Below, in pieces: positions 14,928 through 23,085 of a stretch of DNA of 29,541 bases. Every line of letters begins with the position of its first letter. Position 1 is the first letter of the stretch. The translations under genes and the position numbers were made by a program. The stretch lies in assembly GCA_964528755.1 (NCBI GenBank), contig CAZGWN010000052.1:1-29541 (forward strand), read 5' to 3'. Under the pieces are notes generated by a model. It ran no database searches and was not told the origin of the DNA. It saw only the letters and a list, made by a program, of their open reading frames with translations. The stretch is from Raineyella sp964528755 (GTDB taxonomy: Bacteria > Actinomycetota > Actinomycetes > Propionibacteriales > Propionibacteriaceae).

Positions 14928-15470
14928 CCGGCTCGGCGTCGGCCCCCGCTGACCCTGGTAGCGAGAGCCGTACTTCGCCGACCCGTACGGCGCCTCCGCC
15001 GGGGAACTGAGCCGGAAGAAACAGAGCTGGCCGATCTTCATCCCCGGCCACAGCTTGATCGGCATCGTGGCGACGTTCGACAGTTCCAGGGTCACATGCC
15101 CGGTGAAGCCCGGATCGATGAATCCGGCGGTCGAATGGGTCAGCAGTCCCAGTCGGCCGAGCGACGACTTGCCCTCGAGCCGCGCCGACAGGTGGATCGG
15201 CAGGGTCACCGCCTCGTAGGTCGAGGCCAGCACGAACTCGCCGGGGTGCAGGATGAACGGATCATCGCCGTCGGGCTGCACGAGCCGGGTCAACTCGGCC
15301 TGCTCGATCGACGGGTCGATGTTCGGGTAGCGGTGGTTCTGGAAGATCCGGAAGTACTTGTCCAGCCGCACGTCGACGGATGCGGGTTGGACCATCTCGG
15401 CATCGAACGGGTCCAGACCGATCGCCCCGGATGCGATCTCCGCGGTGATGTCGTGGTCGGACAGCAGCAT
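14892..15470 (-). CDS. dcd: dCTP deaminase, probably the dUMP-forming type
   Basis: A 192-residue homotrimeric cytoplasmic enzyme that deaminates dCTP. Key features are MLLSDHDI at the start, SARLEGKSSLGRLGL (nucleotide-binding residues 97-108), HSTAGFIDPGFTGHVTLEL with catalytic Glu129, and the C-terminal YGSRYQGQRGPTPSR that closes over the triphosphate. Actinobacterial relatives such as the M. tuberculosis enzyme also hydrolyse the dUTP to dUMP, so the bifunctional form is likely but not proven by the sequence. There is no Shine-Dalgarno; TATCGT lies six bases before the ATG, indicating a leaderless mRNA. The 3' end overlaps the TetR gene. Confidence 0.97.
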   Translation of the reverse strand: MLLSDHDITAEIASGAIGLDPFDAEMVQPASVDVRLDKYFRIFQNHRYPNIDPSIEQAELTRLVQPDGDDPFILHPGEFVLASTYEAVTLPIHLSARLEGKSSLGRLGLLTHSTAGFIDPGFTGHVTLELSNVATMPIKLWPGMKIGQLCFFRLSSPAEAPYGSAKYGSRYQGQRGPTPSRSWVNFHRTKVV

Positions 15471-15476
15471 GGCACG

Positions 15477-15482
15477 ACGATA
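15477..15482 (-). promoter_or_regulatory. -10 box of a probable leaderless promoter for dcd
   Basis: TATCGT on the minus strand, six bases before the dcd ATG at 15470, with no ribosome binding site in between. It suggests dcd is transcribed separately from the FHA gene upstream. Confidence 0.55.
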
Positions 15483-15527
15483 CCGCCTCCCGGCGGGGGC
15501 ACCGACCGGATCGGCGGCCGGTGCCGG

Positions 15528-16649
15528 TCAGGCGCGGTCGATGAGGATCGTCACCCCGTCGCCGAGGTCGAGGACCCATCCGGGCTGCACCGCCACCGGT
15601 TCCCCGGGCACCAACTGGTGCCGCTGGCCCGCCAGGGAGGCGTCGCCGCTGATGGGACCGGTGATGAGCACCGTGCCGTTGGTGGAGTGCATGTCCGTCA
15701 CCTGCACGGCGCGGCCGACGGGTTCGACCTTGACGTGGGTACGGCTGATGTCGTGCGACGGGCTGGGGACCGTCATGAGCTTGGGCAGCGGACCCCCGGC
15801 GCGGTCGGGGCTTGGCGCCCGGCCGATCAGCACGGGGCTGTCCACGAGCACCGGCGCGCCGGTGCTGGGCCGCAGCAGCGCCATCACCTGGCCGGCGCCC
15901 GCAGCGTTGGCGGGCACCGGCCGCTGCACCGCCGGGGAGGGTTCAGGGGCCGGCTCGGGCTCCTGCCACGGCCCCATCTGCTCGGTGTGCTGTCCCTCGT
16001 CCTCGGCCGGCGCGTCGGTCGGCGCCGCGGTCGGCACGGGAGCCGGGGCCGCGACAGCCGCCGGGGCCGGCGCCGCGACAGGCACCGGGGCAGGGGCCGC
16101 AACCGCCGCCGGGGCCGCAACGGAGGCGTGCACCCTCAGCAGGCTCTTCTCGGCGGTGTCGACGAGCAGGGTGCGGGCCCGGACCGCCCCGACGACCAGC
16201 GGCAGCCGCAGGGCGTCCTCCCCCGGCGCGGACTCATCGGCGGCCTCGATCCGGACCGACCGGACGTCACCCAGGCCGATCTCGCTCCAGGTGCGCACGC
16301 CCTCGCCGGCGGCGAGAACGCCACCGGTCGCGGGGTCGACGACCCGCAGCCGGCCGCGGACCAGGCTGTGCATCGAGCCGTCGGGCCAGAACAGCGCGGC
16401 CATGTCGGGCATGGTGGTGACCCCCGCCGACGTCAGTTCGGCGATAAGTGCGTCGACCGACGCGATCGGCACGATCGCCTCCCAGACCCTGGTCAGGAAG
16501 GCGGAGACCCGGGCCGGCGCGGGCGGCATCACGACGAGCGCGTCGGGACCTGCCAGCACCACCCAGTCCCCCGGCGTGTAGGTGACGCGCCAGTTCGCTA
16601 GAGTGTCGTCAGCGCGCTGCTCGCTGAGCCGTTCATCGGGCGGAGTCAT
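15528..16649 (-). CDS. FHA-domain protein coupled to a PP2C phosphatase
   Basis: A 373-residue cytoplasmic protein. The first 165 residues form an unfamiliar folded domain (WRVTYTPGDWVVLAGPDALV, then SMHSLVRGRLRVVDPATGG). Next is a low-complexity Ala/Pro/Val linker (repeated AAPAPVPVA-type units, about 165-225) and an acidic Gln/Pro stretch. The C-terminal FHA domain (about 270-370) has VLIGRAP, the phosphothreonine-binding SHDISRTHVKVE and MHSTNGTVL. FHA domains bind phosphothreonine peptides. The ATG overlaps the phosphatase stop as TGATG, so both are made together. The pair suggests Ser/Thr phospho-signalling, although no kinase gene is in view. The longer open frame upstream of 16649 is only a shadow of the phosphatase gene. 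Confidence 0.88.
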   Translation of the reverse strand: MTPPDERLSEQRADDTLANWRVTYTPGDWVVLAGPDALVVMPPAPARVSAFLTRVWEAIVPIASVDALIAELTSAGVTTMPDMAALFWPDGSMHSLVRGRLRVVDPATGGVLAAGEGVRTWSEIGLGDVRSVRIEAADESAPGEDALRLPLVVGAVRARTLLVDTAEKSLLRVHASVAAPAAVAAPAPVPVAAPAPAAVAAPAPVPTAAPTDAPAEDEGQHTEQMGPWQEPEPAPEPSPAVQRPVPANAAGAGQVMALLRPSTGAPVLVDSPVLIGRAPSPDRAGGPLPKLMTVPSPSHDISRTHVKVEPVGRAVQVTDMHSTNGTVLITGPISGDASLAGQRHQLVPGEPVAVQPGWVLDLGDGVTILIDRA

Positions 16650-17410
16650 CAGCCATCCTGTACCTCGACGACAATTGCGGAAACGTTGTCCCTGGCACCG
16701 TAGCGCAAAGCGAGCTCCATCAGCGCCTGACAGGCGGAACCAGGCGGGTCGGAGGACAGCAGGATGCTCTCCAGTTCGGGCTGGGAGATCGCATTGACGA
16801 GTCCGTCGGAGCAGACCAGCAGCCGTTGCCCCGGCTCCCGGGGGAGCAGCACGACATCGGGGTCGGCGGGCTGATCCGCCCCCATGGCGCGGGTGATGAC
16901 ATGCCGGATCGGGTGGTGTTCGGCCGCCTGCTCGTCCAGGACACCGGCCTCGATCATCTCCTGCACCAGGGAGTGGTCCACGGTCAGCTGTTCCACGACC
17001 CTGCGTACGGCGCCGTCCCCGCCCGTCCCGAAATCGTCCTCCGCCGAGACGTCGTGCACCAGGTAGCACCGGGAATCCCCCAGATGGGTGATCATCCACT
17101 GGTCGGCGCCATCGGTGTGGACGGCGATGGCCGCGCACAGGGTGCTGCCGGCGCCGGGGTTGTCGTCGTGCAGCGACACCACCCGATCGTGGGCCCGGCG
17201 GACGGTGGACAGCACGAGCTGCGGCGTCACGCTCGCGCCGACCAGAGCCCGGAACTCCTCGACGATCGCCTCGCTGGCCAGGGCCCCCCCGGACTGTCCG
17301 CCGATACCGTCCGCCACGAGGAAGACCGGAGGATCGGCCAGGATGGCGTCCTGATTCTCCACGCGCACGGTCCCCCGGTCGGTCGCCGCGGCGAAGCTGA
17401 GCTTGTCCAC
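16649..17410 (-). CDS. PP2C-family Ser/Thr protein phosphatase
   Basis: A 253-residue metal-dependent phosphatase (PPM, PstP/PrpC-like) without a membrane anchor. All metal-site motifs are present: ATDRGTVRVENQDAIL, VFLVADGIGGQSGG, THLGDSRCYLV, LLVCSDGLVNAIS and RDNVSAIVVEV. It dephosphorylates phosphoserine and phosphothreonine proteins using two Mn2+/Mg2+ ions. The GTG start at 17410 lies seven bases after TAGGAT, with no Shine-Dalgarno, so the mRNA is probably leaderless. Its partner is the FHA protein, overlapped by one base. The substrates may include an off-window Hanks kinase. Confidence 0.94.
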   Translation of the reverse strand: MDKLSFAAATDRGTVRVENQDAILADPPVFLVADGIGGQSGGALASEAIVEEFRALVGASVTPQLVLSTVRRAHDRVVSLHDDNPGAGSTLCAAIAVHTDGADQWMITHLGDSRCYLVHDVSAEDDFGTGGDGAVRRVVEQLTVDHSLVQEMIEAGVLDEQAAEHHPIRHVITRAMGADQPADPDVVLLPREPGQRLLVCSDGLVNAISQPELESILLSSDPPGSACQALMELALRYGARDNVSAIVVEVQDG

Positions 17411-17417
17411 GTACGCG

Positions 17418-17423
17418 ATCCTA
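17418..17423 (-). promoter_or_regulatory. -10 box of a probable leaderless promoter for the PP2C-FHA pair
   Basis: TAGGAT on the minus strand, seven bases before the GTG at 17410. It marks a transcription unit separate from ppdK. Confidence 0.6.
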
Positions 17424-17450
17424 TGCAGGACGCGGCGCGGCGCCGACCCC

Positions 17451-17492
17451 CGCGGGTCCGCGGAGACACGATCGTGACACCACGGACCCGCG
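17451..17492 (-). terminator. Hairpin after ppdK, probable terminator
   Basis: Ten-base perfect arms, CGCGGGTCCG (17451-17460) and CGGACCCGCG (17483-17492), lie 24 bases past the ppdK stop. The loop contains the palindrome CACGATCGTG. There is no U-tract. It separates ppdK from the PP2C promoter. Confidence 0.5.
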
Positions 17493-17515
17493 CGTCCTCC
17501 GGCCGGTGCCGTCGC

Positions 17516-20185
17516 TCAGGCGCGCCGCGCCGTCCGCGCCTCCAGTGCCGCCCGCGCGGCGGCGAGCCGGGCGATCGGCACCCGGTACGGGGAGCAGGAC
17601 ACGTAGTCCATCCCGAGCCCGTTGAAGAACTCGATCGACGACGGGTCGCCACCGTGTTCGCCGCAGACGCCGATTCGCAGCTCGGGCTTGGCGGACCGGC
17701 CCCTCTCGACCCCGATCGCCACCAGCTTGCCGACGCCGTCCCGGTCGATCTGGCTGAACGGGTTCGCCGGGATGATCTCCTCGTCCAGGTACGCGTTGAG
17801 GAACGACCCCTCGGCATCGTCGCGCGACACGCCGATCCCGGTCTGGGTCAGGTCGTTGGTGCCGAAACTGAAGTAGTCGGCGTACGCCGCGATCTCGTCG
17901 GCCACCAGCGCCGCCCGCGGCAACTCGATCATCGTGCCGACCGTGTAGTCCAGGTCGACCCCGGCGGTCGCCAACTCGGCGTCGGCGACCCGGACGATGA
18001 TCTCACGCAGCCTCTTGAGCTCCTCGGGGTAGGCGACCAGCGGCACCATGAACTCGATGTGCGGGTCGCCGCCCCGCTGCTTCACCGCGATCGCGGCGCG
18101 GGTGATCGCCTTGGTCTGCATGTCGGGGATCTCGGGGTAGAGCAGCGACAGTCGGCAGCCCCGCAGGCCGAGCATCGGGTTGGCCTCCGACAGGGACTTG
18201 ACACGACCCAGCAGGGCCTCCTCGGTGGCCACCCGGTCGGCCGGTGCGCCCTCCAGGCGCAGCCGCTGCACCTTGAGGTTCTGCTCGACCAGCCCGGGCA
18301 GGAACTCGTGCAGCGGCGGGTCGAGCAACCGGATGGCAACCGGCAGCCCGCTCATCGCCTCGAAGATCGCCTCGAAGTCGGACTGCTGCAACGGCAGGAT
18401 CTCCGCGAGCGCCGCGGCCCGGTCCTCCGGGTTGTCGGCGAGGATCATCCGCTGCACGGCCGGGAGCCGCACCTCGTCCATGAACATGTGCTCGGTGCGG
18501 CACAACCCGATCCCCTGCGCACCGAACTCGCGCGCCCGCGCGGCGTCCGGCCCGTTGTCGGCGTTGGCCATCACGGTCAACGACCTGACCTCGTCGGCCC
18601 AGCCGATGATCCGCTCGAAGTCCTGGTCCATCTGCGGCGGCACCAGCGGTACCTCGCCGGCGAAGACCTCACCGGTCGCCCCGTCGATGGAGATAACGTC
18701 TCCCTCGTGCAGCACTCGGCCCCGTACGGTGACGGTCCGGTTGGCCACGTCGATCACCAACTCGTGCGCGCCGGCGACACAGGGTCGGCCCATCCCGCGC
18801 GCCACGACAGCGGCGTGCGAGGTCATCCCGCCATGTGAGGTGAGCACGCCCTGGGCCCGCAGCACACCGTGGATGTCGTCCGGGGTGGTCTCCCAGCGGA
18901 CCAGGACGACGTGCTCGCCGGCCTTGCCCTTCTCCGCGGCGGTGTCGGCATCCAGCACGATCGCGCCGACGGCGGCACCCGGCGAGGCGTTCAGCCCGAC
19001 CGTCAGCGGTGCGGGCTTGTGCTGCGGGTCGATGGTGGGGTGCATGAGTTGGTCGAGCTGGGCCGGTTCGATCCGACCCACGGCCTCGTCGCGGTCGATG
19101 ATCCCCTCGTCGACGAGGTCTCCGGCGATCTTGATCGCCGCCCGTGCCGTACGCTTGCCGTTCCGGGTCTGCAGCATGTAGAGCCGGCGCTCCTGGACGG
19201 TGAACTCCATGTCCTGCATGTCCCGGTAGTGCCGCTCCATCCGGGCCATGGTGTCGACGAGCTGACCGTACGCCTCGGGCAGCACCGTCTCCATCTCGGC
19301 CAACGGCCGGGGGGTGCGGATGCCGGCCACGACATCCTCCCCCTGCGCATTGGTGAGGAACTCGCCGTACAGCTCCTTGGCCCCCGTGGCGGGGTTGCGG
19401 GTGAAGCAGACACCGGTCGCCGAGGTGTCGCCCATGTTGCCGAAGACCATCTGCATGACGTTGACAGCGGTGCCGAGCTCGGCGGAGATGTTGTTCGCCT
19501 TGCGGTAGACCTCGGCACGCGGGTTGTTCCAGGAGCGGAAGACCGCGTCGACGGCCCGCCGCAACTGCTCCAACGGATCGGTGGTCCAGGCGCCACCCAA
19601 CTCCTCGGCCGACAGCTTCTTGAAGATGCCCACGAGTTCCTGCAGGTCCCGGGTGGTCAGGTCGGTGTCGGACGCGACGCCGCGGTCCTTCTTGATCGCG
19701 GTCAGGGCATCCTCGTACACCTCGGCACCGATCCCCTCGACCACCTCGCCGTACATCTGGATGAAGCGGCGGTAGGAATCCCAGGCGAACCGCGCGTTGC
19801 CCGCCTCGGCCGCCAGCGCCTCGACCGACGAGTCGGAGATGCCGAGGTTGAGGATGGTGTCCATCATGCCCGGCATGGACTGCACCGAGCCGGACCGTAC
19901 GGAGACCAGCAGCGGCTTCTGCGACCCGCCGAGCACCCGGCCGGTCCGCTCCTCGAGCCGGTGCATCGCCGCCTCGATCTCGTCCCACAGGCCGTCGGGC
20001 CAGTGGCCGGTCTTCATGGTCTCCACGCAGGCGGTGGTGGTGACGGTGAAGGCGTCCGGGACAGGGACGCCGATCCGATTCATCTCCGCCACGCCGGCGC
20101 CCTTGCCGCCGAGCAGCGGGCGCATCGTCGCGTTGCCCTCGGAAAGGTCGTAGATGTAGCGACTGTGAGAGGCCTGGTCAGTCAT
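17516..20185 (-). CDS. ppdK: Pyruvate, phosphate dikinase
   Basis: An 889-residue cytoplasmic enzyme that interconverts pyruvate, ATP and Pi with PEP, AMP and PPi. The N-terminal ATP-grasp domain begins IYDLSEGNATMRPLLGGKGAG and holds LLVSVRSGS. The central swivelling domain carries phospho-His457 in HGGMTSHAAVVARGMGRP. The C-terminal TIM barrel has GLCRTEHMF, SFGTNDLTQT and Cys841 in GVCGEHGGDPSS, the proton donor. Length and the position of His457 match the Clostridium symbiosum enzyme (His455). GAGGAGGAAC lies before the ATG at 20185. The open frame upstream of this start has no family similarity. The regulatory protein gene is 107 bases upstream on the same strand. Confidence 0.98.
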   Translation of the reverse strand: MTDQASHSRYIYDLSEGNATMRPLLGGKGAGVAEMNRIGVPVPDAFTVTTTACVETMKTGHWPDGLWDEIEAAMHRLEERTGRVLGGSQKPLLVSVRSGSVQSMPGMMDTILNLGISDSSVEALAAEAGNARFAWDSYRRFIQMYGEVVEGIGAEVYEDALTAIKKDRGVASDTDLTTRDLQELVGIFKKLSAEELGGAWTTDPLEQLRRAVDAVFRSWNNPRAEVYRKANNISAELGTAVNVMQMVFGNMGDTSATGVCFTRNPATGAKELYGEFLTNAQGEDVVAGIRTPRPLAEMETVLPEAYGQLVDTMARMERHYRDMQDMEFTVQERRLYMLQTRNGKRTARAAIKIAGDLVDEGIIDRDEAVGRIEPAQLDQLMHPTIDPQHKPAPLTVGLNASPGAAVGAIVLDADTAAEKGKAGEHVVLVRWETTPDDIHGVLRAQGVLTSHGGMTSHAAVVARGMGRPCVAGAHELVIDVANRTVTVRGRVLHEGDVISIDGATGEVFAGEVPLVPPQMDQDFERIIGWADEVRSLTVMANADNGPDAARAREFGAQGIGLCRTEHMFMDEVRLPAVQRMILADNPEDRAAALAEILPLQQSDFEAIFEAMSGLPVAIRLLDPPLHEFLPGLVEQNLKVQRLRLEGAPADRVATEEALLGRVKSLSEANPMLGLRGCRLSLLYPEIPDMQTKAITRAAIAVKQRGGDPHIEFMVPLVAYPEELKRLREIIVRVADAELATAGVDLDYTVGTMIELPRAALVADEIAAYADYFSFGTNDLTQTGIGVSRDDAEGSFLNAYLDEEIIPANPFSQIDRDGVGKLVAIGVERGRSAKPELRIGVCGEHGGDPSSIEFFNGLGMDYVSCSPYRVPIARLAAARAALEARTARRA

Positions 20186-20292
20186 CTGTTCCTCCTCTGC
20201 TGCGCCGGACGCCGATGTCCGACGGCTGTGCTGGTCCCGCGCTCGCGAGATCGCCGTTCGACGGTCGCGAGTCAGACGTCCCCAAAACGACT

Positions 20293-21279
20293 CTAGGTGA
20301 GGGTCGCCGCGGGTGGGGGTGGGGGCGCCGGGTGGCGTACGGTGGCGCGCGGTTCGCCGGGAATCTCTCGCAGGTGGGCGCCGGCCTGGTCGGCCCGGCG
20401 CTCGACGATCTCGATGATCCGGGCCGCGTTCTCCTCCAACGCGATCGAGGTCGTGTCGACGACGACCGCGCCCAGCCGCCGCTGCACCGCCCGGATCCGG
20501 TCCATCTCGTCGTACACCCGCACCAGGTCGGTGTAGCCGTCCTTGCGCGAGCGGGCACCGAGGCCGCCGCCGAGACGCCCGACGCGCTCGCGGCGGATCT
20601 CGGCGAGCCGTTCCGGGTCCATGGTCAGGCCGACCATCCGCCACCGGTCGACGAGCAGCAACTCGGGCGGGGGGGTGATGTCGACCACCAACGGGACATT
20701 CGCCGTGCGGTAGCCGAGATAGCCCAGGTACATCGACAGCGGCGTCTTGCCCGTCCGCGACGCCCCGACCAGGACGATGTCGGCCTGGGGCAGACCCTCC
20801 AGGTGCTGGCCGTCGTCATGCTGGATGACGTACTGCATGGCCGAGATCCGGGTGAAATAGTCTGCCTCCACCCCGACCGGGCGCATCGGCACCAGGTCGG
20901 CCTCGGTGCCGGTGATCGCCTCCATCGTGGCCAACGTCTCACCCAGCAGATCCACGTGCCGGATCCCGAGTTCGTCGCAGCCACCGGCGACCATGTCGCG
21001 CAGGGTGGGGTTGACCAGCGTGGTCAGCACCAGCAGGGCGGGTGTCCGAGGCTCCTCGGTGACGCGCTCGGCGGCAGACCCCGCCGCGACCCGTGACGCA
21101 CGACGGGCGGCCAGGTCGTCCATCACCGCCTCGATGCCCTCGACGGTCCGCACCCGGGGATGCCGTACGATCCGGAACTTCCGGGAAGGGAACTGGGCGC
21201 GGGCCGCACTCGCCAAGCGGGCGCCGGTCTCCCCGGTGGAGTCGGCGACCACATGCACCTCGAGGACATCACTGGCCAC
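20293..21279 (-). CDS. Pyruvate phosphate dikinase regulatory protein (bifunctional kinase/phosphorylase)
   Basis: A 328-residue protein of the DUF299 (PF03618) family. These proteins inactivate PPDK by ADP-dependent phosphorylation of an active-site threonine and reactivate it by Pi-dependent phosphorolysis. Visible signatures are VHVVADSTGETGARLASAA at the start, DLLGETLATMEAITG, the P-loop-like VLVGASRTGKTPLSMYLGYLGYRTANVPLV and GLTMDPERLAEIRRER. The C-terminus is extended and proline-rich. The GTG at 21279 is chosen because homologues start at this point and a TACGCT box lies six bases before it (leaderless). The immediately following ppdK on the same strand supports the assignment to PPDK rather than PEP synthase. 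Confidence 0.95.
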   Translation of the reverse strand: MASDVLEVHVVADSTGETGARLASAARAQFPSRKFRIVRHPRVRTVEGIEAVMDDLAARRASRVAAGSAAERVTEEPRTPALLVLTTLVNPTLRDMVAGGCDELGIRHVDLLGETLATMEAITGTEADLVPMRPVGVEADYFTRISAMQYVIQHDDGQHLEGLPQADIVLVGASRTGKTPLSMYLGYLGYRTANVPLVVDITPPPELLLVDRWRMVGLTMDPERLAEIRRERVGRLGGGLGARSRKDGYTDLVRVYDEMDRIRAVQRRLGAVVVDTTSIALEENAARIIEIVERRADQAGAHLREIPGEPRATVRHPAPPPPPAATLT

Positions 21280-21285
21280 GGCACC

Positions 21286-21291
21286 AGCGTA
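21286..21291 (-). promoter_or_regulatory. -10 box of a probable leaderless promoter for the PPDK regulator
   Basis: TACGCT on the minus strand, six bases before the GTG at 21279, with no Shine-Dalgarno. Confidence 0.5.
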
Positions 21292-21381
21292 CCGGGGGTT
21301 CCCGCGGACGAGCACGCCCCCTGGCGGGTTGCGGGGTGTCTGGGCGGTCGGTGGAGAAAGCCGGGGTGTTTGCGGGGGTTC

Positions 21382-21525
21382 GGGGCGGTTGGGGTGCCGG
21401 GATTTTGGATCAGGTACCGGGTTTGTCGACCGACCACTCGACAAACCCGGTACCTGATCCAAGACGGGGGGACGTCATCCCCCTGCAGGGGCGGTTGAGG
21501 TGCCGGGTTTGTCGACCTCGCCCCT
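21382..21525. repeat. Direct-repeat pair and degenerate hairpin in the 471-bp gene-free region
   Basis: A 20-base sequence starting GGGGCGGTTGRGGTGCC occurs at 21382-21401 and 21488-21507 with one difference. The second copy lies in a hairpin with arms AGGGGCG (21487-21493) and CGCCCCT (21519-21525), and its loop GTGCCGGGTTTGTCGACC resembles the left arm of the long stem at 21405. From 21526 to 21737 I see only GC-rich short palindromes and an imperfect hairpin near 21622-21646 (GAACCGACCC/GGGTTCGGTTC followed by TTT), and no gene. Confidence 0.75.
21405..21462. repeat. Perfect 25-bp inverted repeat with 8-base loop
   Basis: The left arm 21405-21429 (TTGGATCAGGTACCGGG...) and right arm 21438-21462 are exact reverse complements around the loop CCGACCAC. 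It lies between the divergent PPDK-regulator and methyltransferase genes, so it is not at the end of either. Candidates are a regulatory RNA hairpin, a protein site or a palindromic mobile element. No U-tract follows on either strand. Confidence 0.93.
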
Positions 21526-21737
21526 GTCGGACCCGGCCCGTCGGGCCGGCCGGCCCTTCCCAGGGCCAGGTGGCGGAGGATCCGGGGGGCGAAACAGCGG
21601 ACTCGCCGTCTCACCCGAGCGGAACCGACCCACTGGGTTCGGTTCTTTGGTCCGGCCCGAGAATCCGGCCCAGCGAACAACGCGTCGGGATCGACCGGCT
21701 TCGGGTCGGGGCCGGAGACCAACCCGGCGCCCTCGGC

Positions 21738-21743
21738 TACGCT
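21738..21743 (+). promoter_or_regulatory. -10 box of a probable leaderless promoter for the methyltransferase
   Basis: TACGCT, seven bases before the GTG at 21751. No ribosome binding site is present. Confidence 0.5.
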
Positions 21744-21750
21744 CGGACCC

Positions 21751-22788
21751 GTGCGAACGCCCGATGCCGTCGATTCCGTGATTCTCGCCGAAGCCGCCTC
21801 GGTCGATCCGGACCCGGCAGGACCCGTGCTCGTCCTCGATGCCCCTGCGGTGGCGACGGCCCTGGTCGCCGGCACACCCGCCGCCCCCCGTACGGTGCTG
21901 CACCGCTCCGATCAACTCGCCGACGAGGCCGACGTCCCCGCCGACCTGCTCGAGGACTGGGACGACCCACGCCTGGCCGAGGTGCGACTCGTGGCGATGC
22001 GGCTCCCGGCGGGCCTCGGCGCTCTCGACGAGTTGGCCGGGCTCGTCGCTGCCCACTGTCACCCCGACGTCCGCCTGGTGGCCGGGGCACGGGTCCGGCA
22101 CATGACGCGCTCGATGAACGAGACCCTGGCGATCCACTTCGCCAGGGTCCGCGCCAGCCTGGGCCGCCAGAAGAGCCGCGCGCTGCACGCCGAGGGTGTC
22201 ATCCCCGACGCCGTTGCTCCGGGCGGGCCGTGGCCGCATCACTCCCACCACGCGGCCCTGGACCTGACGATCTGCGCGCACGGAGGAACGTTCGCCGGGA
22301 CCCGGATCGATCCGGGCACCCGCCTGCTGCTCGGCCATCTCACGCCGGTCCTGACCGCCCGGGCCGGGGGCACAGCCGTCGACCTGGGCAGTGGCTCCGG
22401 CGTCCTGGCGGCGGTCCTGGCCCGGGCAGGCTGGAACGTCACCGGCGTGGACAGTTCGCGCGCGGGAGTCACCGCCACGGCCGCGACCGCGCGGGCCAAC
22501 GGCCTGGACGTCCGGACCGTGCGCGCCGATGGGCTGGCCGGCCAGGAGCCGGGGAGCATCGACCTGGTGGTGTGCAACCCACCCTTCCACCAGGGCACGG
22601 CCAAGGACTCGTCGACGGCGTTCCGGATGATCGCCACCGCCGGTGCGGCCCTTCGGTCGGGCGGGGCATTCTGGTGCGTCTACAACGCCCATCTGCCCTA
22701 CCTCAATGCCCTGCGCCGCGACGTCGGCCCGACCCGCATCGTCGCCCGCGACCGGCACTACCTGGTGTCGCTGAGCACGCGCACCTGA
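21751..22788 (+). CDS. RlmG/RsmC-like rRNA guanine-N2 methyltransferase
   Basis: A 345-residue class I SAM-dependent methyltransferase with the tandem layout of RlmG/RsmC. The N-terminal half is a degenerate methyltransferase-like domain. The C-terminal half has the SAM-binding motif AVDLGSGSGVLAAVLAR (motif at 211-217), the acidic VTGVDSSRAGV and the catalytic NPPFH (276-280), followed by WCVYNAHLPY. NPPFH is typical of enzymes that methylate the exocyclic N2 of guanine in 16S G1207 or 23S G1835. Which rRNA is the target is not clear. The GTG start is supported by a TACGCT box seven bases upstream. The gene stands alone. Confidence 0.85.
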   Translation: MRTPDAVDSVILAEAASVDPDPAGPVLVLDAPAVATALVAGTPAAPRTVLHRSDQLADEADVPADLLEDWDDPRLAEVRLVAMRLPAGLGALDELAGLVAAHCHPDVRLVAGARVRHMTRSMNETLAIHFARVRASLGRQKSRALHAEGVIPDAVAPGGPWPHHSHHAALDLTICAHGGTFAGTRIDPGTRLLLGHLTPVLTARAGGTAVDLGSGSGVLAAVLARAGWNVTGVDSSRAGVTATAATARANGLDVRTVRADGLAGQEPGSIDLVVCNPPFHQGTAKDSSTAFRMIATAGAALRSGGAFWCVYNAHLPYLNALRRDVGPTRIVARDRHYLVSLSTRT

Positions 22789-22944
22789 CCCCACGCCGAC
22801 CGGTCGCGTCCGATGGCCGGCCCCCGGGGCGGCCCCTCGGAGGGCCCGGGGCTGCCCCCTCGGAAGATGCGCCTGCGCGCCCGTCCGTCCCAGTGGCACG
22901 CGGAGGTGACCGGCAGTGGGCTCCCCCGAGTATCATCGTGGACG

Positions 22945-23025
22945 TCCGCGAGGGAGTATCCCACCGCATCACCCGTCAACACGTACGGCAATGGCGCCGC
23001 ACCGGGTGACGCGACCTTGGCCGCA
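22945..23025 (+). ncRNA. yybP-ykoY (manganese) riboswitch upstream of terC
   Basis: The pattern fits the yybP-ykoY class: GAGGGAGTATCCC at 22950-22962, a helix of TCACCCG (22969-22975) with CGGGTGA (23003-23009), the loop CGTCAACACG within it, and the 3' signature GCGACCTTGGCC (23011-23022). A T5 run follows at 23026-23030 and a second hairpin (GCGGGG/CCCCGC, 23049-23070) precedes the terC start, so termination or ribosome occlusion are both possible. The class is known upstream of TerC/Alx-type proteins. The assignment is from motif memory, not a covariance search. The preceding 22789-22940 holds only GC-rich hairpin-capable sequence. Confidence 0.72.
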
Positions 23026-23085
23026 TTTTTCTGGGGTGGAGAGACTCGCGGGGATGTGTCGTCCCCCCGCTGAAAGGCCCCCTCC

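Noticed and set aside
16826..18838. 670-codon plus-strand open frame opposite PP2C and ppdK
   Set aside because: It crosses two certain genes, is rich in His/Gly/Arg and shows no domain.
20186..20644. Upstream extension of ppdK to an earlier start
   Set aside because: The extension lies within the regulator gene in another frame. The ATG at 20185 has a strong GAGGAGGAAC site and the correct N-terminus.
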